Source: Allomuricauda sp. M10
Lineage (GTDB): Bacteria; Bacteroidota; Bacteroidia; Flavobacteriales; Flavobacteriaceae
DNA length: 64,000 bases
NCBI RefSeq assembly: GCF_020782875.1
Contig: NZ_JAJGBN010000005.1
Span: 62,001 to 126,000, forward strand
Direction: 5' to 3'
Position 1 is the first letter of the stretch; each line of letters starts with the position of its first letter. Below, piece after piece: positions 1-7,745 of this stretch. A program made the translations under genes and the position numbers. The notes beneath the pieces are model-generated. The model was not told the origin of the DNA. It was given only the letters and a program-made list of their open reading frames with translations, and made no database searches.

Positions 1-708
1 CACCCCAATATGTCGGAATCAGAAATACAAGGCGTTCACGAATATGTCTATAAAAAATATGGTGCCGAATATGAAGGGTATCCTTCTATAGTTGGTGGTG
101 GTAATAATGGCTGTATCCTTCACTACATCGAGAACAGCAAAACTACCGTTGGCAATGATTTGGTATTGATGGACCTCGGGGCAGAGTATCACGGTTATAC
201 TGCCGATGTGACCCGAACCATCCCAGCCAATGGAAAATTTACCCCAGAGCAAAAAGCCATTTATGACATCGTATATAATGCCCAGGAAGCAGGAATAAAA
301 GCCAGTACCGTGGGAGCACCCTTTCAGTCGCCCGGCAAGGCAGCGTATCAGGTTGTTGCCGATGGTCTGTTGAAATTGGGCATCATTAAGGAAGAAAAGG
401 AAACCCGCATTTATTTTCCGCACGGCACTTCCCATTATTTAGGATTGGATGTGCATGATGATGGTACTTACGGACCTTTCAAGCCCAATACCGTTATTAC
501 CGTGGAACCGGGTATCTATATCCCGGAAGGGAGTGACTGCGATAAAAAATGGTGGGGCATTGCAGTTCGTATCGAGGATGACGTGCTAATCACCAATGAT
601 GGTCCGGTTGTACTATCCGCCATGGCGCCAAGAACTACCGAGGCCATTGAGGCCATGATGAAACAACCTAGCCCGCTGGATAATTTCAAATTGCCCAAAT
701 TGGATTAA
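1..708 (+). CDS. pepP: Aminopeptidase P family protein (M24), 3' part only
   Basis: The reading frame is open from base 1, so the N-terminal half lies outside the window. The visible 235 codons cover the pita-bread catalytic domain of M24 metallopeptidases that remove an N-terminal residue preceding proline. The five dinuclear metal ligands are recognisable: D in MDLGAEYHGY, D in TADVTRT, H in FPHGTSHYLG, E in VEPGIYIP and E in RIEDDVLIT. Its TAA overlaps the stop of thrC, which is read from the other strand, so the two genes converge with almost no spacer. Family assignment is firm; the exact substrate preference cannot be read from this fragment. Confidence 0.9.
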   Translation, partial: HPNMSESEIQGVHEYVYKKYGAEYEGYPSIVGGGNNGCILHYIENSKTTVGNDLVLMDLGAEYHGYTADVTRTIPANGKFTPEQKAIYDIVYNAQEAGIKASTVGAPFQSPGKAAYQVVADGLLKLGIIKEEKETRIYFPHGTSHYLGLDVHDDGTYGPFKPNTVITVEPGIYIPEGSDCDKKWWGIAVRIEDDVLITNDGPVVLSAMAPRTTEAIEAMMKQPSPLDNFKLPKLD

Positions 709-2003
709 GCAGTCTTCAATAAAAAGGCTTTCAGGTCTTCGTATGATTTGATCAGATGTGATTTCTTTTCCCTGCCCATTACTTTTTGGATTTGGGGTGG
801 AATTTCAGGACTCAATCCCAAGGTGTCTTCCACAACATCCAAAAACTTTACGGGATGGGCCGTTTCCAAGAAAATACCATAGGTATTGGGATGGGTTTTT
901 TGATATTCCTTCAAACCAAGATAGCCCACAGCTCCATGGGGGTCCATCACATATCCGGATTCTGAATGCACATGCTTCATGGCTTTCCTTGTTTCTGCAT
1001 CCGAAATGGAATAGGAAGAAAGGTTGGCGCGAAGGCTTTCCAAATTTCCTTGGTACAAATGCTGAATACGTACAAAGTTGCTCGGGTCGCCCACATCCAT
1101 GGCGTTGGAAATGGTCGCTTTGGATGGAACTGGTTCGTAAATCCCATTTTCCATGAACTTGGGTACCACATCATTTACATTGGTGGCGGCCACAAAATGT
1201 TTTACGGGCATGCCCAATTTTTGTGCGACCATGCCTGCACAGATGTTTCCAAAATTACCCGATGGTACTGAAAAAACGATTTCCTTTCCTTTGGATTTAG
1301 CCTGTTTGTAGGCAAACAAAAAGTAGAACAATTGGGGTAACCATCTAGCTACATTGATGCTGTTTGCTGAGGTGAGCTTTTTGTGGTCCGTGATCTCCGT
1401 ATCCAAAAAGGCTGTCTTCACCATGCGTTGGCAGTCGTCAAAAGTGCCGTCTACTTCCATGGCCTCAATGTTCTGGCCCAAAGTGGTCAATTGTTTTTCT
1501 TGGATATCACTGACCTTTCCGCTGGGGTAAAGGATAACCACTTTTACCCCATCCACACCCAAAAATCCATTTGCAACGGCTCCACCGGTATCTCCAGATG
1601 TGGCAACCAGAACGGTAACGTCTTGTTTTTCGCCTTGTGAAAAGAAACCCAAGCAATTGGCCATAAATCGAGCGCCTACATCTTTAAAAGCCATGGTTGG
1701 TCCGTGAAAAAGTTCCAAAGTGGCCACATTTTCTTCAACAGGGACGACTGGAAAATCAAAATCCAAGGTATTGGCGATGATTTCTTTCAAAACAGAATCG
1801 GGAATATCCGCGTTCACAAATTGATGTATGGCCTTAAAAGCGATCTCATGATTGGATAACTGTTCTATAATTTGAAAAAAATCCTTTGACAATGGAGTAA
1901 TGCTCTCAGGGAAATACAACCCTTTGTCAGGAGCGATTCCTGCAATTACGGCCTCCTTGAAAGAAGCTTGCAAATCGGGATTGTTCAGACTGTAAAATTT
2001 CAT
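705..2003 (-). CDS. thrC: Threonine synthase
   Basis: A 432-residue PLP enzyme that converts O-phosphohomoserine to threonine, the last step of the pathway. The PLP lysine is K107 in the motif GPTMAFKDVG, and the phosphate-binding SGNFGN segment lies further along. The open frame extends upstream to 2072, but the start at 2003 (MKFYSLNN) is chosen because it matches the family N-terminus and lies 4 nt after the thrB stop; the longer start would run into thrB. It is the last gene of the thrA-thrB-thrC operon. Confidence 0.95.
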   Translation of the reverse strand: MKFYSLNNPDLQASFKEAVIAGIAPDKGLYFPESITPLSKDFFQIIEQLSNHEIAFKAIHQFVNADIPDSVLKEIIANTLDFDFPVVPVEENVATLELFHGPTMAFKDVGARFMANCLGFFSQGEKQDVTVLVATSGDTGGAVANGFLGVDGVKVVILYPSGKVSDIQEKQLTTLGQNIEAMEVDGTFDDCQRMVKTAFLDTEITDHKKLTSANSINVARWLPQLFYFLFAYKQAKSKGKEIVFSVPSGNFGNICAGMVAQKLGMPVKHFVAATNVNDVVPKFMENGIYEPVPSKATISNAMDVGDPSNFVRIQHLYQGNLESLRANLSSYSISDAETRKAMKHVHSESGYVMDPHGAVGYLGLKEYQKTHPNTYGIFLETAHPVKFLDVVEDTLGLSPEIPPQIQKVMGREKKSHLIKSYEDLKAFLLKTA

Positions 2004-2007
2004 GGGA

Positions 2008-2937
2008 CTAGGCAATTTTTTTAACCCCTTGGGTATTGATTTTGGAAATATGGATGTCAAAAGGAATCCCAAATTTCGAATAGGTTTCTTTCATGGATTC
2101 GGCTACCGATTTAGCAGTTTCCAAACCTTTACTTAAGGCAAAAATGGAAGGTCCGGAACCTGAAATTCCGCATCCCAATGCACCGGAAGCCAATGCGTTG
2201 GCCTTGATTTCGTCAAATCCGGGAATCAATATGGAACGAATGGGCTCCACGATATGGTCTTGTAATGATCGTCCGATCAGGTCGTAATCCTTTTGGAAAA
2301 GTCCAGCGATAAGTCCGCCCACATTGCCCCATTGTTTGATGCCTTTTTCCAAGGATATGGTGGTCTTCAAAATTTTTCTGGAATCGGATGTCTTAACCTC
2401 GATTTGTGGATGAATCACCGTGGCCACCAATTCCGAAGGTGTTGGAATAGGAATGATGTCCAATGGATCATAACTTCTCACCAAAGTGAAACCCCCGTAA
2501 ATGGCAGGGGCCACGTTATCGGCATGGGCTACGTCACTGGCTAATTTTTCTCCCTGCATTGCAAATTTCACCAATTGCAAAGGGGAGAAGGGTCTACCCA
2601 GCAATTCGTTCATGGCCCAAACGGCACCAGCAGAACTTGCCGCACTGCTACCGATACCACTTCCGGGTTTAATACGTTTATCGATTTCGATTTCAAAACC
2701 GCCATCATAATCACTTTCCTTTAAAAGAGCCAAACCGGCCACTCCGGACACATTTTTCTCGGTTTCCAAAGGAAGATCCTGACCTAAAATCTTTACGATT
2801 CGGATGCCTTTTTCAGCGGTCTTTCTAACGATCATTTCATCCCCAACGGAATCCAAGGCAAGTCCGAGCACGTCGAACCCACAGGAGACGTTGGCAATGG
2901 TGGCGGGGCAGAATACTTTGATTTCTTCCATGGTCAA
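2008..2937 (-). CDS. thrB: Homoserine kinase
   Basis: A GHMP-family kinase of 309 residues that phosphorylates homoserine. The GHMP ATP-binding loop is visible as PGSGIGSSAASSAGA near residue 92, and the C-terminal glycine-rich GCGISGSGPS segment is present. The start codon overlaps the thrA stop by 4 nt, which indicates translational coupling in the thr operon. Confidence 0.95.
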   Translation of the reverse strand: MTMEEIKVFCPATIANVSCGFDVLGLALDSVGDEMIVRKTAEKGIRIVKILGQDLPLETEKNVSGVAGLALLKESDYDGGFEIEIDKRIKPGSGIGSSAASSAGAVWAMNELLGRPFSPLQLVKFAMQGEKLASDVAHADNVAPAIYGGFTLVRSYDPLDIIPIPTPSELVATVIHPQIEVKTSDSRKILKTTISLEKGIKQWGNVGGLIAGLFQKDYDLIGRSLQDHIVEPIRSILIPGFDEIKANALASGALGCGISGSGPSIFALSKGLETAKSVAESMKETYSKFGIPFDIHISKINTQGVKKIA

Positions 2938-5378
2938 AAGTTTCCGATTCGGATAATATCGGCAAAGATACCTGATGCGGTCACATCAGCACCGGCTCCT
3001 GCTCCTTTTATGATCAATGGCTGGTTAGGATAGCGTTCAGTAAAGAACAGCACAATGTTGTCACTACCTTCCAGATTGTAAAAATCGTGACCTTTTGGAA
3101 TTTTTTGCAATCCTACCTTGGCCTTGCCGTCTTCAAATTGCGCCACATATTTCAATTTACTGTCCACATCGGCAGCATCTTTGTACAGCTTCTGAAAATC
3201 ACTTTCATATTTTTTCAGGGATTCAAAAAAGGCATCGTTCGAATTGGTTTCCAAGCTTTCCTTTGGCAAAAATGATACGTTTTCAATGTCGTCGATGTTC
3301 AATTGGTGTCCGCTTTCACGGGCCAAGATCAGTATCTTCCGCATTACATCCACGCCACTTAAGTCGATGGTCGGGTCCGGTTCGGTGTACCCTTGTTCCT
3401 GAGCCTGTTTTACCACATCGTGAAAAGTGACACTTTCGTTAAAAGTGTTGAACACAAAATTTAGACTTCCGGACAATACGGCCTGGATTTTCCTGATCTT
3501 ATCTCCCGATGCAATAAGGTGTTTCAAGGTGTCGATGATGGGCAGACCGGCTCCCACGTTGGTTTCAAAAAGGAACGGGGCATTGTACTGCTTCGCCAAT
3601 TGTTTCAATTCCTTGTAAAAATCATAATCAGAAGAACAGGCAATTTTATTGCAGGTCACCACGGAAATGCTGTTTCGCAAGTAATCCGCATACGTTTTGG
3701 CAACTTCGGCACTGGCGGTATTGTCCACAAAAACACTGTTTCTATAGTTGAGGGACTTTACCTGATCAAAAAATGCATTTCTGTCCGCAGGTTGACCTTC
3801 GGCCAAAACACTTTCCCAATCTTTTAGGGCAATCCCGTTCTCGTCAAAAGCCATGGTCCTGGAATTGCTGATGCCAACAACCCTTACATTGAGTTTCAAC
3901 TCCTCCTTCAGGAATTTTTTCTGCTGACGGATTTGATCTAAAAACTTAGCTCCTACATTACCAACTCCCATTACGAAGAGGTTCAATTGCTTGATGTTTT
4001 CTTCGAAGAAGGTTTCATGTAAGGAATTGAGGGCCTTTTTAACGTCGTCTTTTTTGATAACGGCGGAAATGTTCCGTTCCGAAGCGCCTTGGGCAATGGC
4101 CCTGATGTTCACGTTGTTTTTACCCAAAGTGCTGAACATTTTACCACTCAACCCTTGGTGGCTCTTCATGTTATCACCCACAAGAGCTATGATGGTGAGG
4201 TCTTTTTCTACCAAAACCGGCTTGATCTTTCTGCTCGAAATCTCGTAGGCAAAAGTTTCGTTTACCGCTTCTGCAGCAGGATCGGCGTCGTCATCTGCTA
4301 TTCCCACACAAATGGAATGTTCCGATGAGGCTTGAGTGATGAGCACAATGCTGATATTTTTTAGAGAAAGGGTTTCAAAAAAGCGTTTTGAGATTCCTGG
4401 AATACCGACCATACCAGGTCCTTCCAAAGAAAGCAAACTGATGTTCCCCACATGACTGATACCTCGCACCGTTTTACCATTGCCATTGTGACTTTTGGTA
4501 ATCAGGGTACCTGGATTTTCAGGATCGAACGTATTTTTGATGGCAATCGGGATCTCTTTGCTCAACACCGGTTGAATGGTTGGTGGATATAAAACCTTTG
4601 CGCCAAAGTGTGATAGTTCCATGGCCTCTTCGTAGCTGATGTGGGAAACACATATGGCCTGTTTCACCAATCGTGGGTTGGCGGTATACATTCCACTAAC
4701 GTCGGTCCAAATTTCCAATATTTCGGCTTGTTGGGCTGCAGCAATAATGGCGGCGGTATAATCCGATCCACCTCTACCCAAGGTTGTAGAATTACCCATC
4801 CTACTGGAGGAAACAAAACCTGGTAACACGGTAATCTGATGATCGATTGAGGAAAAATAGGCCTGACATTTGGCATTGGTCTTTTCAAAATCAACGTTTG
4901 CCTTGCCGTATTGCTCATCAGTGATGATCAGTTCCCTACTATCCTTGAACTGGGCATCCAAACCTTGTGATTTAAAGAACTCACTAATGATGAACGAGGA
5001 AAGCAATTCCCCATAGCTGACAATTTTGTCGGATAGTTTTGGGGTCAATTCCCCGATCAGGTAACTACCTTCCAAAAGGGTTTCCAAAACATTCAGGTCG
5101 CTCTTTACCTGGCTCAATACACCACTTTGGGATTGAACCGGAAGCAATTCCTTGATGGCGGCTAAATGCCTTGCTTCGATCTCCTCCAATCCTTTTTTAT
5201 AGGACTGATCTTGTTTGGAAGCCAATTGTGAAGTTTGCAAAAGTAGGTCAGTTACCCCACCGAATGCAGATACCACAACGGCCACTTTTGGGTCATTGAG
5301 ATTGGCAACAATGGACTTGACCTTGTTTATGTTTTCTGGATTGGCAACAGAAGTGCCGCCAAATTTTAAGACTTTCAT
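2934..5378 (-). CDS. thrA: Bifunctional aspartokinase / homoserine dehydrogenase I
   Basis: An 814-residue fusion protein. The N-terminal aspartokinase begins MKVLKFGGTSVAN, followed by central ACT regulatory repeats (about residues 310-460) and a C-terminal homoserine dehydrogenase with the Rossmann motif GVGNVGAKF near 470 and NKIACSSDY and GSLNFVF motifs beyond. It catalyses the first and third steps of threonine synthesis; the ACT domains normally give feedback control. It is the first structural gene of the operon and is preceded by a leader peptide (5446-5535). Confidence 0.95.
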   Translation of the reverse strand: MKVLKFGGTSVANPENINKVKSIVANLNDPKVAVVVSAFGGVTDLLLQTSQLASKQDQSYKKGLEEIEARHLAAIKELLPVQSQSGVLSQVKSDLNVLETLLEGSYLIGELTPKLSDKIVSYGELLSSFIISEFFKSQGLDAQFKDSRELIITDEQYGKANVDFEKTNAKCQAYFSSIDHQITVLPGFVSSSRMGNSTTLGRGGSDYTAAIIAAAQQAEILEIWTDVSGMYTANPRLVKQAICVSHISYEEAMELSHFGAKVLYPPTIQPVLSKEIPIAIKNTFDPENPGTLITKSHNGNGKTVRGISHVGNISLLSLEGPGMVGIPGISKRFFETLSLKNISIVLITQASSEHSICVGIADDDADPAAEAVNETFAYEISSRKIKPVLVEKDLTIIALVGDNMKSHQGLSGKMFSTLGKNNVNIRAIAQGASERNISAVIKKDDVKKALNSLHETFFEENIKQLNLFVMGVGNVGAKFLDQIRQQKKFLKEELKLNVRVVGISNSRTMAFDENGIALKDWESVLAEGQPADRNAFFDQVKSLNYRNSVFVDNTASAEVAKTYADYLRNSISVVTCNKIACSSDYDFYKELKQLAKQYNAPFLFETNVGAGLPIIDTLKHLIASGDKIRKIQAVLSGSLNFVFNTFNESVTFHDVVKQAQEQGYTEPDPTIDLSGVDVMRKILILARESGHQLNIDDIENVSFLPKESLETNSNDAFFESLKKYESDFQKLYKDAADVDSKLKYVAQFEDGKAKVGLQKIPKGHDFYNLEGSDNIVLFFTERYPNQPLIIKGAGAGADVTASGIFADIIRIGNF

Positions 5379-5415
5379 GATGAAATATTATTGAAAATAA
5401 AATTGTAAAAGGAAC

Positions 5416-5460
5416 AAAAAAACGGACGGATGATATATAGCAGACTTACCCCAAAGGGGT
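5416..5460 (-). terminator. Candidate thr attenuator
   Basis: On the minus strand the leader stop region forms a short ACCCC-TTT-GGGGT hairpin. About 25 nt later an ATCATCCGTCCG segment runs directly into a seven-T tract (5416-5422), and it can pair in part with GGATGA or ACGGAT segments inside the leader gene. Mutually exclusive pairings are therefore possible, but a clean terminator stem could not be drawn by eye. The tract placement between the leader peptide and thrA is the main support. Confidence 0.4.
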
Positions 5461-5535
5461 TGTGGTGGTAATAGTGAAGATAGATGAAGAAGAATTCATC
5501 CAGCTTAGTTCGATATCCGTTTGTTTTACTTGCAT
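5446..5535 (-). CDS. thrL: thr operon leader peptide (attenuation)
   Basis: A 29-codon open frame on the minus strand 68 nt before thrA. Its end reads SSSSIFTITTTTPLG, with five threonine and two isoleucine codons inside eight positions just before the stop. Threonine/isoleucine-rich leaders before thrA are the classic mark of ribosome-mediated attenuation in other bacteria. The start lies about 20 nt downstream of a good promoter (5554-5584). The residues and location are seen directly; attenuation is inferred. Confidence 0.75.
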   Translation of the reverse strand: MQVKQTDIELSWMNSSSSIFTITTTTPLG

Positions 5536-5553
5536 TATTCAATAAAGAGGTGA

Positions 5554-5584
5554 TAAAAGTAGTACATTTGAATACTTCATCAAA
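5554..5584 (-). promoter_or_regulatory. Promoter of the thr operon
   Basis: Read on the minus strand, TTTG (5584-5581) is followed after exactly 19 nt by TACTTTTA (5561-5554). This matches the Bacteroidota consensus TTTG-N19-TAnnTTTG at all but two of the twelve specified positions' worth of sequence (the final TG-side bases differ). Predicted transcription would start about 10 nt before the leader-peptide ATG. Confidence 0.6.
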
Positions 5585-5638
5585 CGAATGATGAGATTTT
5601 TTGCGAAATCTTTACGAATCTTGCATATTTTTTAGTGA

Positions 5639-7174
5639 ATGAAAATATTTTCTCCCCAACAAATCCATGAAGCTGATAAATCAACAATACAAAAACAACA
5701 AATCTCGAGTGGCGAGCTCATGGAAAGGGCGGCAACCAAGCTCTTTGATTGGATTCATGCGCGCCTGAGAGGCACCCAAGTAACCCTTAAACTATTTTGT
5801 GGCATTGGAAACAATGGCGGTGATGGTTTGGTTTTGGCCAGATTGTTACACGAACATGGGTACGCCATTCAAGTCTATGTGGTCAATTTTAGTGATAAGC
5901 GATCTAAGGATTTTTTGTTGAACTTGGAAAGATTGAAGAGTGCAAAACTTTGGCCCGACTTTCTGAACAGTGAAAGTGAACTCCCACCCATCTCACCGGA
6001 TGATATCATTGTGGATGCAATATTCGGTATAGGATTGAACCGCGAGCCAAATACCTGGGTGGGTAATTTGATCATGCACATCAACAACTCCAGGGCTTTT
6101 GTGCTTTCTGTGGATATCCCATCCGGTTTGCCTACGGATAAGTGCCCATGGAATCCAGATTATGCCATTAAGGCTAGTTACGTGCTTACTTTTCAAGCAC
6201 CCAAATTGGTCTTCTTTTTACCGGAAACTGGGGTGTTTGTGAATCAATGGGAATTATTGGATATTGGTCTGGACCCAGCATATCTTCAAACAACCGAAAC
6301 CGAATTTGAACTGATCGGAAGACCTGAAGTGCTGCCTTTGTATCGTCCACGACTTAAATTCTCGCACAAGGGAAATTATGGTCATGCCATAGTGGTTGGT
6401 GGCAGTTACGGGAAAATTGGTGCCGTTCACTTGGCGAGTGACGCTTGTTTGAGTGCGGGGAGTGGATTGGTCACTGCATTTGTACCACGTTGCGGATATC
6501 AATCCATACAAACTGCGTTGCCAGAAGTCATGGTCTTGACCGATGGTGGGGAAAAAATCATTTCTGAGATTACTTTTCCTTTTGAGCCCACTGTGGTCGG
6601 AATAGGAATGGGAATCGGTTTGGATAAAATTACGGCCAACGCTTTTGGAGCTTTGCTTAAAGCAATGGAAAAGCCTATGGTCATTGATGCGGATGGATTG
6701 AACATTTTGGCTCAAAATCCAAAATTGTTGAGGGATGTTCCCGCATTTTCTGTATTAACGCCCCATCCGAAGGAATTGGAACGATTGGTTGGAAAATGGA
6801 ACGACGATTTTGAAAAACTAGCTAAGGTGAAAGCTTATTCAACCCATTATAATGTGGTCATTGTAATCAAAGGGGCGCATACCATAACCGTTTATAAGGA
6901 TAAAGGCTTTGTGAACACCACGGGCAATCCGGGAATGGCCACGGCAGGGAGTGGGGATGTGCTCACGGGCATGATCACTGGTTTAATGGCTCAAGGATAT
7001 CCAAGCTTGCATGCCGCCATTTTTGGGGTATACCTTCATGGATTGGCAGGAGATCTTGGCGTTTCTGAAAATGGATATGAGGCCTTGAAGGCCTCAACAA
7101 TCATTTCAAATATTGGGAATGCTTTTATGGAGTTGCTAAGACAGCCCGAAGCGGAACCGCAGGAAGAAAACTAA
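5639..7174 (+). CDS. nnr: Bifunctional NAD(P)H-hydrate epimerase / ADP-dependent dehydratase
   Basis: A 511-residue repair enzyme that epimerises and dehydrates damaged NAD(P)HX. The N-terminal YjeF epimerase domain (about 1-215) carries the GNNGGDGLVLARLL motif; the C-terminal ribokinase-like domain (about 225-500) carries GNPGMATAGSGDVLTGM with the catalytic aspartate. It is divergent from the thr operon. The stop overlaps the end of the converging 7171-7596 gene. Confidence 0.93.
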   Translation: MKIFSPQQIHEADKSTIQKQQISSGELMERAATKLFDWIHARLRGTQVTLKLFCGIGNNGGDGLVLARLLHEHGYAIQVYVVNFSDKRSKDFLLNLERLKSAKLWPDFLNSESELPPISPDDIIVDAIFGIGLNREPNTWVGNLIMHINNSRAFVLSVDIPSGLPTDKCPWNPDYAIKASYVLTFQAPKLVFFLPETGVFVNQWELLDIGLDPAYLQTTETEFELIGRPEVLPLYRPRLKFSHKGNYGHAIVVGGSYGKIGAVHLASDACLSAGSGLVTAFVPRCGYQSIQTALPEVMVLTDGGEKIISEITFPFEPTVVGIGMGIGLDKITANAFGALLKAMEKPMVIDADGLNILAQNPKLLRDVPAFSVLTPHPKELERLVGKWNDDFEKLAKVKAYSTHYNVVIVIKGAHTITVYKDKGFVNTTGNPGMATAGSGDVLTGMITGLMAQGYPSLHAAIFGVYLHGLAGDLGVSENGYEALKASTIISNIGNAFMELLRQPEAEPQEEN

Positions 7175-7596
7175 TCCTTGGATTTCCCTTTGCTGCTCTT
7201 AACTCTTTTTTTCACCCAGGCCAAAGCATTGTCGAACTCAATGAAAAATTCCATATTCTTTTTATAGAACAGTTTCTCTATCTTGAAGTTGTGCATATCA
7301 ATTTCCTTCTTGGAAACGATGGCAAAGGCCTTAAGGTTGTCCAACCCCCTTACATAATTGTAAATGGTGGGATCTACGGCATAGGAATTTTTGCGCAGGC
7401 TGATGTAGCCAAAGTCCTTGTCCCGAAAGTGTATTTCCGATATACCGATGATTTGATAGGCTCTTTCCAGAGTTATGGTAGTACCTTCATCAAAAGAGGA
7501 GACCATGTAGTCATCATAAACTTGTACGGTGCCAATATCCAAGCGGTACTCGCGTACAACAACGGTCTTCTTTGTAGAAGTAAATTTCATTCCCAA
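7171..7596 (-). CDS. Conserved hypothetical protein, STAS/SpoIIAA-like pattern
   Basis: A 141-residue soluble protein with no signal peptide or membrane segment. The alternation TITLERAYQII-GYISLRKNSYAVD-KAFAIVSKK-FFIEFDNALAWVKK resembles small STAS/SEC14-type proteins of flavobacteria (compare 57108-57482), with an acidic-aromatic helix and a lysine-rich tail. I do not recognise a specific function. An internal ATG two codons in is an equally plausible start. It ends by overlapping the nnr stop. Confidence 0.7.
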   Translation of the reverse strand: MGMKFTSTKKTVVVREYRLDIGTVQVYDDYMVSSFDEGTTITLERAYQIIGISEIHFRDKDFGYISLRKNSYAVDPTIYNYVRGLDNLKAFAIVSKKEIDMHNFKIEKLFYKKNMEFFIEFDNALAWVKKRVKSSKGKSKD

Positions 7597-7698
7597 GTGT
7601 CATTATAGTGTCTCGCTAACGAAAGTAGATGTAAAGCGGAGTGAAGGGAAAAAATCTAGATTAAAAGCGTAAATATCGTTTAAATGGTAAATTGGGTC

Positions 7699-7726
7699 AA
7701 AAAAAAAGCTGGCCCATGGGCCAGCT
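7699..7726 (-). terminator. Rho-independent terminator of clpC
   Basis: A perfect 20-nt palindrome (7707-7726, centre GGCCCATGGGCC) lies 20 nt past the clpC stop. On the minus strand it is followed directly by nine T residues. Confidence 0.85.
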
Positions 7727-7745
7727 CTGTTATGTTGAGGTCATT

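Noticed and set aside
5639-5650. Promoter for nnr using TACATTTG at 5563
   Set aside because: The -7-like element is exact, but no TTTG occurs 19-20 nt upstream, and the site overlaps the opposite thr promoter.
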